64,000 nucleotides of DNA. Source: Caldimonas tepidiphila. Its GTDB lineage: Bacteria > Pseudomonadota > Gammaproteobacteria > Burkholderiales > Burkholderiaceae_C. Made by a program: the position numbers and the translations under genes. Shown here piece by piece: positions 1-8,166 of the stretch (the first letter of the stretch is position 1; each line of letters opens with the position of its first letter). Below the pieces are notes generated by a model that worked only from the letters and a program-made list of their open reading frames with translations, did no database searches and was not told the DNA's origin. The DNA is taken from assembly GCF_003569765.1 (NCBI RefSeq), contig NZ_QXMG01000015.1:1-64000 (forward strand). The letters run 5' to 3'.

Positions 1-2504
1 TAACTCCGCCCGGGGTCAGGGGAAGCTCCCCCTCAATTCATTTGTGCAACAGAGCCCGGAAAAATGGGCACGCCGGGCTGATCCGTGGAAAAGATGACTT
101 TAGATTCCGGGCCGGCGTCGGGGGCGTGATGATCCTCGACTATGACCCGGGCGAAGTCGCCATGAGCCGGCATGAGCTTTGGGACGCTCTGCTGAAAGCC
201 TGCCCGACGCTGGCCGGTTCGGCGGTGCTGTGGTGGTGCAGCGGGTCAAGCTACATCTACGAAGGCGAGACCGAGCGGCAAGGGCTGCGCGGCCAGCGTT
301 TTTATGTGACGGTGGAAAATGCCGGAGACCTTGAGCGGGCGGGGAAGGTGCTTGCGCAACGGCTGTGGCTTGGGGGGTTCGGTTTCATCAAGGTCAGCAC
401 GGACGGCAAGTTGCTAGTTCGATCCCTGTTTGATGAGGCAATGCACCAGCCCGCGAGGTTGGACTACTGCGGCGGCGCAATCTGCGAGCCTCCGCTGAGA
501 CAGCATCGCCCCGCTCCCTTGGTGCAGAACGATGGTGCTTGGCTCGACACGGCAGCGGCGCTGCCGGATCTGACGGGGGACGAACTGCGCGAGTTGCAGG
601 GTCTGCAAGCCAGCGCCAAGGACGCAAAGCGGGGCGAAGCGGCGAAGGCTCGGGCCGCCTACGCGGCCAAGATGGAATCGGAGATCGCACAAGGGCTGCT
701 TGCAGTCGGAGTGACTCTGACCGAAGCCACCGAGCGGGCAAGCGAAGCAGTGCGGGCCGCCTTCAATGGGGAGTTGCTGGCCGACTTCGTGCTGTACGTC
801 GCCCGTGAGGATAGCAGCGGCGTTGATGCGGTCACCGTGGGGCAGGTGTTGGACCAGCGGGACAGGTTCCACGGCTGCGCGGTATTGCCACCGATGAACC
901 CGGGCCACCGGGGCGGCAAGGGCCTCGACGCGATCCTGTACTTGAAGCAGGCTACGCCGATCCTCTACTGTCTGGACAGCGATGGGCGGTTCCGCCTACG
1001 CAGGGCACGGCACGCAATCGAAGTCCGCAAGGGGGATCGCGGCGCGCTGGTACAGGGCGTGGTGCGCGCCCTGCTGAAGCAGGATGATCTGTTCATGCTG
1101 GCGGGTGGTCCGGCGCTGGTGACTGAAGGGCGGGCGGTGCCACTGGATGACAGGGTGTTGCGCAACCTCGCGGACGCGAGGCTGTCGCTGGCCAGCACGC
1201 ACGAAGGCAAGAAGACAGCGCACAACCTGACGCAGGAACAGGCTCAATTGGTGCTGACCGAACTTCGGACCTGCGAGGGGCTGCGCCCGCTGGTGGCCGT
1301 GCACTCCCTGCCCTTCGTCACCCCCACCGGGCGGGTGGTCACCATTGCGGGCTACGACGCAGAAACACGAGTCTATCTGCATGTGCCGCCGGACTACGCG
1401 CCCCGGATCGGGGCCACGCGGGAGGCCGCGCGCGAGGCGTTGCAAACCATGATGGCACCCTTCCTAGGCTACAGGTGGAGCGCTGGTCCGCACGCGGCTG
1501 CGGCCATTGCTGCTGTGCTGACGGCGGTATCGCGGCCGGTGCTGCCATTGGCACCCATGGTTGTTGTTGACGCCAACACCTACGGGTCGGGCAAGACGAA
1601 GATGGCGACGGCACTGGGGGCTATCCTGACAGGCGCAGTCCCTGCCGTGGCTACATGGTCCGGCCCCAATGAGGAGGAGATGCGCAAGTGGCTGCTTGCC
1701 GAAGCGATTCAAGGGCAGACTTTCCTGTGCCTGGACAACGTGACGGGGCGCATGGACTCAGCAGTGTTGGCGGGATTGTTGACCAGCGGCAGGGTCACTG
1801 GGCGGGTGCTTCAGCAGAGTGAAACCCGGGCCGCAACTGCGCGGGCGCTGCTCACAATCACGGCCAACAACGTTGACCTGGGTGTTGACCTGATTCGGCG
1901 GGGCTTGGTGATCCGCATCGACGGCGGCGCAGCGCCAGCGGCGCGACGCTTTAACTTCGATCCGGTACAGGTGGCATTGCGCGACCGAGTACGGATCGCG
2001 GAGGCGGCATGCACGTTGATGGCGGCTTACTTTTCAGCCGGTGCCCCTGCCATCGCCAAGGACGATGCAGGCGGCTTTGTCGATTGGGTGAAGTTGTGCC
2101 GGCAGCCGGTGTTATGGGCGGCGTGCGAGGGCTTGGCCGATGGACTGGGCTGGGAATTGGGAGACCCGGGCGAGTTCCTGCTGAGAGACCCAGCAGCAGC
2201 GGACACGGAAGCACAGGCGTTTCTCGATGTGCTGCGCGGCGTTCACCACTTGTCGTGTGGGGATGAGTTTCACGCCCGGGAAGTAGCTCGGTGGGCAAAC
2301 GCGGCCAGCAATGAGGGATCTAGCGGTTTGATTCGGGAGGGGCTTGACGCTCTCATGCCTGGAAGACGAGAGCACTCGCCCCTGTCGGTGTCGCGTGCCT
2401 TGAGTAACCGGGTTGATCGATTTTTTGCGGGCTACGTGCTGCGCAGCAGGCGCGATACAGGGGCGAACGCCACGGTTTACAGGGTTTGCTCTCCTGCGGG
2501 TTAA
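1..2504 (+). CDS. Primase/helicase-like replication protein of a mobile element, 5' end outside the window
   Basis: The reading frame is open to the left edge; the first in-window start-like codon is a TTG at 42, which lacks a clear ribosome binding site. The conserved N-terminal part probably begins further upstream. Counting from that TTG, an LDYDP motif near residue 32 with the following SGSSYIYEGE and FGFIKVS stretches resembles the catalytic region of archaeo-eukaryotic-type primases of plasmids and integrative elements. The C-terminal half carries an ATPase core: Walker A GSGKT (about 515-519), Walker B-like FLCLDN (about 561), sensor-like TITANN (about 605) and an RRGLVIRID segment. 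Inferred role: replication initiation or priming of an integrated element. The base composition is less GC-rich than the chromosomal genes to the right. The family assignment is from motifs only; a phage or ICE origin cannot be separated here. Confidence 0.6.
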   Translation, partial: TPPGVRGSSPSIHLCNRARKNGHAGLIRGKDDFRFRAGVGGVMILDYDPGEVAMSRHELWDALLKACPTLAGSAVLWWCSGSSYIYEGETERQGLRGQRFYVTVENAGDLERAGKVLAQRLWLGGFGFIKVSTDGKLLVRSLFDEAMHQPARLDYCGGAICEPPLRQHRPAPLVQNDGAWLDTAAALPDLTGDELRELQGLQASAKDAKRGEAAKARAAYAAKMESEIAQGLLAVGVTLTEATERASEAVRAAFNGELLADFVLYVAREDSSGVDAVTVGQVLDQRDRFHGCAVLPPMNPGHRGGKGLDAILYLKQATPILYCLDSDGRFRLRRARHAIEVRKGDRGALVQGVVRALLKQDDLFMLAGGPALVTEGRAVPLDDRVLRNLADARLSLASTHEGKKTAHNLTQEQAQLVLTELRTCEGLRPLVAVHSLPFVTPTGRVVTIAGYDAETRVYLHVPPDYAPRIGATREAAREALQTMMAPFLGYRWSAGPHAAAAIAAVLTAVSRPVLPLAPMVVVDANTYGSGKTKMATALGAILTGAVPAVATWSGPNEEEMRKWLLAEAIQGQTFLCLDNVTGRMDSAVLAGLLTSGRVTGRVLQQSETRAATARALLTITANNVDLGVDLIRRGLVIRIDGGAAPAARRFNFDPVQVALRDRVRIAEAACTLMAAYFSAGAPAIAKDDAGGFVDWVKLCRQPVLWAACEGLADGLGWELGDPGEFLLRDPAAADTEAQAFLDVLRGVHHLSCGDEFHAREVARWANAASNEGSSGLIREGLDALMPGRREHSPLSVSRALSNRVDRFFAGYVLRSRRDTGANATVYRVCSPAG

Positions 2505-2512
2505 CTCCCCGG

Positions 2513-2611
2513 CGGAGATGCCGGAGATACGGAGCCTTTTGCCAAGGATTCAAGGGCTTACTACTAAACCCCCTGACCTTTAAAAAGTAACTCCGTATCC
2601 CCGCATCTCCG
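2513..2611. repeat. Two-step long-range inverted repeat
   Basis: CGGAGATGC (2513-2521) and GATACGGAG (2526-2534) are matched perfectly, in inverted order, by CTCCGTATC (2591-2599) and GCATCTCCG (2603-2611). The arms are 22 and 21 bases with a small asymmetric internal loop, separated by about 56 bases. TAACTCC-type heptamers also occur at 1, 2502 and 2588. The position just after a replication gene fits an element origin, a replication-control structure or a transcript hairpin. The structure is seen; its function is inferred. Confidence 0.5.
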
Positions 2612-2642
2612 GGAATTTTTTACGATATGAAAAGGACTTTTG

Positions 2643-3068
2643 ATGCACGACGTTGAACGGGCCCGCCAGCAAGAAACACTGTCGCGCACCTTGCAAAGAT
2701 CAAGAGACTTAACCCTGCCGGACGACAGGCGCCACGCTATAGGGCAGGCGCTGGCATTTGTGCGGGGTCGGCAGACTTATGATGGTCCTGCGGCGCTTGA
2801 TGAGCTGCGGGACAGAGTTGGTCAATACGTTGACCCGGCAAGCCCTAGAGCCGTGTCTGAGCTGGCAGAACACCTGCCAATACTTGAAGCCCTGTGGCTC
2901 CGGTTTGCTGCTGAATCCACGTCAGAGCGCAATGCAGACACGCGCGCCAAACTATTGCGTATGGCTTTACAGGCACAGCAGGGCTACGCGCGGACGCTGG
3001 CGCTGGTGCAAGGAATGACGCAACAGCAGCGCCAGCAGGCGCGGGTATTAGTGCATGAGAATGATTGA
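2643..3068 (+). CDS. Hypothetical protein of the left-end element
   Basis: A 141-residue hydrophilic, mainly helical protein without signal peptide or membrane segment. I do not recognise a family. The ATG at 2643 is preferred over the TTG one codon earlier because AAGGA lies seven bases upstream. It starts about 140 bases after the replication gene, downstream of the long inverted repeat, and its end overlaps the next small open frame by 14 bases, suggesting an operon. Its composition matches the replication gene rather than the chromosome, so it is probably cargo or a replication accessory of the same element. Confidence 0.5.
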   Translation: MHDVERARQQETLSRTLQRSRDLTLPDDRRHAIGQALAFVRGRQTYDGPAALDELRDRVGQYVDPASPRAVSELAEHLPILEALWLRFAAESTSERNADTRAKLLRMALQAQQGYARTLALVQGMTQQQRQQARVLVHEND

Positions 3069-3261
3069 TGCATGCTCCGACAACGACAAGAGCAGCGCCA
3101 GCTATCCAAGCGGCAACCGCAGGCGCGGGCAGGGTACGCACGCGGCAGCCCGACAGCGGCGAGCCCTGAGGAACAGCGCAGCCCTGTACCTGCGCACGGT
3201 GACCGAGCTGCTGGCATGGGCGCCGGACCTACCTAAACCTAAACCACCGGACGGACGCTGA
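3055..3261 (+). CDS. Small hypothetical basic protein
   Basis: A 68-residue frame rich in Arg, Ala and Ser that overlaps the end of the preceding gene (starts at ATG 3055 or 3061). No domain is recognisable. The overlap and the same strand are consistent with translational coupling, but no strong ribosome binding site is visible, and a chance frame cannot be excluded. Confidence 0.25.
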   Translation: MRMIDACSDNDKSSASYPSGNRRRGQGTHAAARQRRALRNSAALYLRTVTELLAWAPDLPKPKPPDGR

Positions 3262-3314
3262 AGCAGAGCCAACATCTACACCACGTAGACACTTGGCCCT
3301 GTTTGGAGATCGCT

Positions 3315-3812
3315 TTACCGCGCAGCCACCAAGCGGGCTTGCTTCATCACCTCAGGAGACAATCTGTCCGTGGAGACGATGGTTAGCGGTTGCATCGAGC
3401 CCGCATTCTTCTCCACCGGTGCGTCCAGCGTCGTGTTCACTGCTTCGGGGAACGAGTACATAGCACCGGTTGCAGGGTCAACTGCCAGCATGCCGATCAA
3501 ACCGCCAAACAGAATGTTCGCTACGTACCACCCGTTGACAGTGCTGACGATAGTCAATTCTTTGGGTTCGAAACCTTCCTTCTTGATCTGAACCCTGTAC
3601 TCCTCTGATTTGAAGTACCCAGCGCCACGGTTGAGAGTCAGCGTCACTGGCGTGGTGCCGTTGTGAATCTTCTCGCCAGCGCGGTTCGTGACCGAAACAG
3701 AGGCACCGTCTGGCACACTTTTAATGGTCACTGGCTGGGTACTGCCGTTCATGATGCTGGCGCAGCCACTGAGCGCCAGGGCCAAGACGCCCGCTGTAAG
3801 CACGAGTTTCAC
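3315..3812 (-). CDS. Lipoprotein with PEGA-like domain
   Basis: A 165-residue protein starting at GTG with GGAG seven bases upstream. The N-terminus is a lipoprotein signal: hydrophobic segment followed by LSGC, so Cys16 would be lipidated. The next region (about residues 18-80), with ITIKSVPDGASV-like and TPVTLTL-like phrases, resembles PEGA/carboxypeptidase-like surface domains. A short hydrophobic glycine-rich stretch follows (about 95-112). It is oriented against the replication genes, at the right part of the low-GC segment. Likely an envelope-exposed lipoprotein of unknown role, either cargo of the element or the first chromosomal gene beside it. Confidence 0.55.
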   Translation of the reverse strand: MKLVLTAGVLALALSGCASIMNGSTQPVTIKSVPDGASVSVTNRAGEKIHNGTTPVTLTLNRGAGYFKSEEYRVQIKKEGFEPKELTIVSTVNGWYVANILFGGLIGMLAVDPATGAMYSFPEAVNTTLDAPVEKNAGSMQPLTIVSTDRLSPEVMKQARLVAAR

Positions 3813-4353
3813 AACTTCACTCCCTGTTACGAAGAGAGGTAGATTACCTCCTACTGATGGTAAGTTGCAATTTGTTGTGACACGCGGCTCTTGAAGTGTT
3901 GTAGCCGAGCAACGGAAGGGGTGCTAGAGAGGCAGCAAGGACTGCTGCTGGACAGCCTACAGGGGCCAACTTTTCGGCCCTAGGTCGGCTGCTGGCGTAG
4001 TTGGACTACTCGCAAGAAACACAGAGGCATGAGGCGGTGCGCGCAATGGCAACACGCGCCGTCAGCGAGCTATACAGCCGTTACGGGCTGGTGCGTTTTC
4101 GTTACGGTAACGAAAGTTGGCAAACCCGAAAATTTTCTAGAGCGCTCCTGGTCGGCGTCTAGCAGCGCCCAGCTCCTGCAAAGCCACCCCGTCATCTGCC
4201 TTTACTGTTGCCAGGGCGTGCTAGCACCTTCCAAGCTGTTCCACTCATGTTCCAATGAAGGTTGTCGGAGACCCCGACAGACACACAAGGACAGCAGCCT
4301 GCAGTGCGGTACGTGAAGGGTTTGAATGGTGAAAAACTAGTCAAATCAACATG
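3813..4353. other. 540-base interval without a convincing gene
   Basis: This interval has relatively low GC and only short weak frames. One of about 37 codons starts at ATG 4046 and has no recognisable product. The interval contains a perfect 17-base palindrome (4098-4114). It marks the transition from accessory DNA to the conserved moaC region. No integrase, tRNA end or direct attachment repeat could be identified inside the window. Confidence 0.5.
4098..4114. repeat. Perfect palindrome TTCGTTACGGTAACGAA
   Basis: Eight-base arms (TTCGTTAC / GTAACGAA) flank one central base in the gene-poor interval between the PEGA-like lipoprotein and moaC. Such compact symmetry is typical of a dimeric regulator operator or a recombinase core site. 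No assignment can be made from sequence alone. Confidence 0.4.
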
Positions 4354-4857
4354 TTAGGGCTCCGCCACCCACGACCCCGACTTGCCGCCGTGCTTCTCAA
4401 GCACCTGCACGTCGCCGATGACCATGCCGCGGTCCACCGCCTTGCACATGTCGTAGATCGTCAGCAGGCCGACCTGCACCGCGGTGAGCGCCTCCATCTC
4501 GACGCCAGTGCGGCCGAGCGTTTCCACCTGCGCCCGGCAGTGCACTTTCGAGGCCATCGCATCGATCTCGAAATCGACCACTACGCGTGTGATTGGCAGC
4601 GGATGACACAGCGGGATCAGGTCCGAAGTCTTCTTCGCCGCCTGAATTGCCGCGATACGCGCGATGCCGAGCACGTCGCCCTTCTTCGCGGTGCCGGAGA
4701 CGATGAGTTGCAGTGTGTCCGGTAGCATACGGATCAAGCCACAGGCCACAGCGATGCGATGGGTCTCGTTCTTGGCGGCCACGTCGACCATGTGGGCTTG
4801 GCCTTGGGCGTCGAAATGGGTCAGGCCGGAGTTGGGTGGTTGGGGCGTCGAGTTCAT
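4354..4857 (-). CDS. moaC: Cyclic pyranopterin monophosphate synthase MoaC
   Basis: A 168-residue protein with the MoaC signature: the conserved LCHPLPITR segment in the middle and the [22 protein letters not shown] block, including the Asp and Lys expected in the active site. MoaC converts the cyclic GTP-derived intermediate made by MoaA into cyclic pyranopterin monophosphate, the first stage of molybdenum cofactor synthesis. The ATG at 4857 gives the usual family length; upstream codons of the same frame lack MoaC similarity. It is divergent from the TfpZ-like gene. A molybdoenzyme is encoded at the right end of the window, one possible user of the cofactor. Confidence 0.95.
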   Translation of the reverse strand: MNSTPQPPNSGLTHFDAQGQAHMVDVAAKNETHRIAVACGLIRMLPDTLQLIVSGTAKKGDVLGIARIAAIQAAKKTSDLIPLCHPLPITRVVVDFEIDAMASKVHCRAQVETLGRTGVEMEALTAVQVGLLTIYDMCKAVDRGMVIGDVQVLEKHGGKSGSWVAEP

Positions 4858-4964
4858 GATTTGGCATGATAGCGATTGCATGCGCCTGACGCCGCCCAGC
4901 CGGTAAAGAGGCCGCAAATGCAGCGCTCCCGCTACACAAACACCTACCCATAGGGAGTCCTCCA

Positions 4965-5774
4965 ATGATGAAGGCGAGTACGACACATCCAGACAGAAAT
5001 CAGGTGAACGGAACCTGGGACTGGCGCGCGCGGCTAAAGGCTGCGGGAATGCACCTAGGACTCAGCCTCCTGGTGGCGCTTGCTGCCGCAGCGGTGGTGT
5101 TGGGCGTCTGGTATCCGATGCCCTACCGTGAGGTGTCTGGCGGGCGGGAGTTGTTCATGCTGCTGGTCGCGGTGGACGTGGTGCTCGGGCCGCTGATCAC
5201 GCTCTCCGTATTCGACCGTCGCAAAGGCTGGCGCCATCTGCGGCGCGACCTCGCGGTGGTGGCGCTGCTACAGCTTGGCGCACTTGGCTACGGCCTGCAT
5301 ACCGTCTCTCAAGCCCGGCCGGTTTATCTGGCCCACGAGGTCGACCGCTTCCGCGTTGTGCGTGCCGTGGACATCGACTCCCAGGAGCTAAGTCAGGCAC
5401 CGGCCCCGCTGCAACGGCTGCCGTGGACCGGTCCGCAGGTGATCGGCACCCGTGTTCCGACCGATCCGCAGGAGCAGCTGCGTGCCGCCGAACTGGCGAT
5501 GGCGGGTGTGGACCTGGGCCTGCGTCCCGCCTATTGGAAACCCTATGATTCAGCACGGGACGAGGTACTGGCCCGCTCGAAGCCGCTGACCGAGCTGGCT
5601 CGGCGTCATCCGGGGCGGGCGGCGGAGGTCGAGGCCGCGGCAGCCCGTGCCGGCCGCTCGCCGGCACAGCTGCGCTACCTGCCGCTGATCGCGCGCGGGT
5701 CCGACTGGGTAATGCTGCTCGACGCGCAGTCTGCCGATGTCGTCGGTTACGCACCCTTCGACGGCTTCGAGTGA
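4965..5774 (+). CDS. TfpX/TfpZ-family type IV pilin accessory protein
   Basis: A 269-residue protein with a cytoplasmic N-terminus, a membrane segment (about 29-50), the family phrase [19 protein letters not shown] followed by [11 protein letters not shown] (second membrane segment) and a third hydrophobic segment (about 95-112), then a periplasmic C-terminal domain. This layout matches TfpX/TfpZ accessory proteins, which modulate assembly of specific type IV pilins. GGGAG lies upstream of the ATG at 4965. No pilin gene is adjacent; the neighbours are moaC and an M48 protease, so this copy is an orphan. Confidence 0.8.
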   Translation: MMKASTTHPDRNQVNGTWDWRARLKAAGMHLGLSLLVALAAAAVVLGVWYPMPYREVSGGRELFMLLVAVDVVLGPLITLSVFDRRKGWRHLRRDLAVVALLQLGALGYGLHTVSQARPVYLAHEVDRFRVVRAVDIDSQELSQAPAPLQRLPWTGPQVIGTRVPTDPQEQLRAAELAMAGVDLGLRPAYWKPYDSARDEVLARSKPLTELARRHPGRAAEVEAAAARAGRSPAQLRYLPLIARGSDWVMLLDAQSADVVGYAPFDGFE

Positions 5775-5853
5775 GCAACAGGGCCGGCAAGCCTCTTTCC
5801 TTACACGGCGCAACGGGCATTCGCCCGAACTCCGCGGCCCCGCATCGGTTCCA

Positions 5854-7476
5854 ATGGCAGCTGCCGTCCGACGAAAGCCGCCCTTGAACCGCCTGCCTTC
5901 GCCCCGCTCCTTCCTCCTGCCCCGCCGGACCCGGCCGCGCCTGCGGGCCGCGGTCGGCGCGCTGCTGCTGGCCGCCGGCCCGGCGCTGCTGGCGCCGCCG
6001 GCCGCGCTGGCGCAGTCCGCGCACCTGCCCGCGCTCGGCGACGAGGTCTCGCAGGACTTCGGGGTCGGCGCCGAGCGCCGGCTCGGCGACCGAATCATGG
6101 TCGAGATCCGCCGCGATCCCGACTACCTGGACGATCCGCTGCTGCTCGACTACGTCCGCTCGATCTGGCAGCCGCTGCTCGACGCGGCGCGTGTGCGCGG
6201 CGACCTGTCGGCCGAGCTCGACGAGCGCTTCGCGTGGGAGGCCTTCCTGGTGCGCGACCGATCGGTCAACGCCTTCGCGCTGCCGGGGGGCTACACGGGC
6301 GTCCACCTCGGCCTGATCGGCATGACCGCCACGCGCGACGAGCTCGCCTCGGTGCTCGCCCACGAACTCTCCCACGTCACGCAGCGCCACATCGCGCGCA
6401 ACATGAGCCGCAGCCGCCAGCAGTCGCTGGTGGCGATGGCGTCGATGATCGTCGGCGTGCTCGCCGCGAGCCGCAGTCCCGACGCGGCCAATGCGGTGAT
6501 CACCGGAGGGCAGGCGCTCGCGGTGCAGGGCCAGCTCAACTTCTCCCGCGACATGGAGCGCGAGGCCGACCGCATCGGCTTCGGGCTGCTGCAGCAGGCC
6601 GGCTTCGCGCCGACCGGCATGGCCTCGATGTTCGAGCGCCTGCAGCAGGCCTCGCGCCACAACGACAGCAACGCCTTCCCCTACCTGCGCACGCACCCGC
6701 TGACGAGCGAGCGCATCGGCGAGGCGCGCTCGCGCCTGGGCGTCGAGCCGGGTGCGCGCACGGGTGCGGCCCTGGAGCATGCGGTGATGCAGGCCCGGGC
6801 GCGGGTGCTGATGGATTCCCGCCCGGATGCGCTGCAGCGCTGGCAGCGCCCCGGCGGCGCGCCGGCGGAGGATGCCGCGGGGCGCCTGCTGGCGGCCGCG
6901 GCGCAGGCGCAGGCCTCGGTGCTGCTGCGCGACTGGGTGCAGGCCGACGAGGCGCTGGCGCGCGCGCGCCAGCTCGCCGCGCCCGAGCCGCGCGCGCTGC
7001 GGGCGGTGGCGCTGCTGCAGGTGCAGGCCCATCTGGCACGCGGCGAGACCGCGCAGGCCGAGCGGGCGCTGGCGCCCTGGCGCATGGACGGCTCGCGGAC
7101 CACGGAACTGCTGGCGGCGCAGATCGGCGTCGGGACGCGGCCGCCGGCCGACCCGGCGCGGCTGAAGCGGACCGCCGAGGACCTGCAGACCTGGCTGTCC
7201 GCGCATCCGCGCGACAGCAGCGCCTGGGCGCTGCTCGGCCAGGCCTGGGAGCGGCTGGACCAGCCGGTGCGCTCGGTGCGTGCGCAGGCCGAGGCGCGCT
7301 ATGTGCTTGGCGACCTGCAGGGCGCGATCGACCGCCTGCGTGCGGCGCAGCGCCTCGCGCAGGGCTCGGCATCGTCCGACCACATCGAGGCCTCGGTCGT
7401 CGACGCGCGGCTGCGCGCGGTGGAGTCCGAGTGGCGCCAGCGCCAGCGCGACGAGGCGGCGGGCCAGAACGGCTGA
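5854..7476 (+). CDS. Periplasmic M48 family metalloprotease with TPR repeats (BepA-like)
   Basis: From the ATG at 5854 the product is 540 residues. A basic N-terminus leads into a long Ala/Leu signal segment ending near AALAQ. The zinc site is HELSH (residues 170-174) with the third ligand in MEREAD (Glu237). The C-terminal half is Ala/Arg-rich helical sequence typical of tetratricopeptide repeats. This is the architecture of BepA/YfgC, which maintains outer-membrane protein assembly and degrades stalled LptD. The frame extends upstream into the preceding gene, so the start is uncertain; 5854 avoids the overlap. lptD and bamE, potential functional partners, lie elsewhere in the window. Confidence 0.85.
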   Translation: MAAAVRRKPPLNRLPSPRSFLLPRRTRPRLRAAVGALLLAAGPALLAPPAALAQSAHLPALGDEVSQDFGVGAERRLGDRIMVEIRRDPDYLDDPLLLDYVRSIWQPLLDAARVRGDLSAELDERFAWEAFLVRDRSVNAFALPGGYTGVHLGLIGMTATRDELASVLAHELSHVTQRHIARNMSRSRQQSLVAMASMIVGVLAASRSPDAANAVITGGQALAVQGQLNFSRDMEREADRIGFGLLQQAGFAPTGMASMFERLQQASRHNDSNAFPYLRTHPLTSERIGEARSRLGVEPGARTGAALEHAVMQARARVLMDSRPDALQRWQRPGGAPAEDAAGRLLAAAAQAQASVLLRDWVQADEALARARQLAAPEPRALRAVALLQVQAHLARGETAQAERALAPWRMDGSRTTELLAAQIGVGTRPPADPARLKRTAEDLQTWLSAHPRDSSAWALLGQAWERLDQPVRSVRAQAEARYVLGDLQGAIDRLRAAQRLAQGSASSDHIEASVVDARLRAVESEWRQRQRDEAAGQNG

Positions 7477-7491
7477 GCGGGGGAGGGCGGC

Positions 7492-7854
7492 TCAGCCGAC
7501 GCGCGGCTTGAACAGCCGTTCGAGCGCCGCGTCGATCACCACGCCGCACAGGCTGTAGATCAGCGAGCCGATCACCGCGGCGCCGAAACCGGTGACGACG
7601 AAGCCGCCGCCGAGCAGGCCGGCCGCGGCATAGAACATCAGGGCGTTGATCACGAACAGGAACAGCCCGAGCGTGACCACCGTGACGGGCAGCGTCAGCA
7701 CCACCAGCACCGGGCGCAGCACCGCATTGAGCAGCCCGAGCACGAGCGCGGCGATCATTGCCGCGCCGAAGCTGCGCACCTCGACGCCGTCGTACAGGTG
7801 CGCGAGCAACAGCAGTGCGGCGGCCAGCAGCAGCCAGCGGACGAGGATCCTCAT
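7492..7854 (-). CDS. Phage holin family / DUF360-type four-helix membrane protein
   Basis: A 120-residue, strongly hydrophobic protein with about four membrane segments. The phrases LGLLNAVLRPVLVVLTLP and LGLFLFVINALMFY match the PF04020 family of small membrane proteins, often annotated as mycobacterial-type phage holin superfamily IV. The ATG at 7854 begins MRILVRW and fits the family N-terminus. It is convergent with the M48 protease gene, 15 bases apart. No lysis gene is nearby, so a housekeeping membrane role is likelier than phage lysis; the function is unknown. Confidence 0.8.
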   Translation of the reverse strand: MRILVRWLLLAAALLLLAHLYDGVEVRSFGAAMIAALVLGLLNAVLRPVLVVLTLPVTVVTLGLFLFVINALMFYAAAGLLGGGFVVTGFGAAVIGSLIYSLCGVVIDAALERLFKPRVG

Positions 7855-8018
7855 GAGAGCCAGAATACCGCGGACACCCTCGCCCCCGCAGCCCCGCGCA
7901 CCGATGCCAGCGCGCGGCTCGGCACACCGCGAGCGCCTGCACGGCCACGCGGGCCAACGCGGGCCAATAGGCCTGCGACTTGCCGGGACATCGGCCGGCC
8001 CGGCACAATCCGATACGT

Positions 8019-8158
8019 CAAAGGGGGAGTAGCACACGACGCCCGTCGTGGTGGCAGCCCGTCAGTACGGCCGTGCTTCGCGTGCGGCCCGGGCTCCGCA
8101 TCCGGACTCACAAGGTCCCATCCAGCAAGACCCTTTGCCTCGTCGCAACTTGCTGGAG
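8019..8158 (+). promoter_or_regulatory. yybP-ykoY (manganese) riboswitch with Shine-Dalgarno-sequestering helix
   Basis: The leader of the TerC gene carries the hallmark of this aptamer. A 5' strand CAAAGGG (8019-8025) runs into GGGGAGTAGC, and a 3' AGCAAGACC segment is followed by CCCTTTG (8131-8137), so P1 is seven perfect pairs. The AGTAG and GCAAGACC loops are the conserved metal-binding elements of this class. TCCAGCAAG (8121-8129) is also perfectly complementary to CTTGCTGGA (8149-8157), which contains the GGAG ribosome binding site (8155-8158). The two folds share bases, giving an obvious translational ON/OFF switch. The class is known to sense Mn(II); regulation here is inferred. Confidence 0.9.
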
Positions 8159-8166
8159 TCCCGTCA

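Noticed and set aside
4029-4316. 95-codon plus-strand frame between the PEGA-like lipoprotein and moaC
   Set aside because: No ribosome binding site, no domain, and irregular codon use; kept only as part of the gene-poor interval.
7492-7854. Prophage lysis holin
   Set aside because: Despite the family name there is no endolysin or other phage gene nearby, and this membrane-protein family is common in core genomes.
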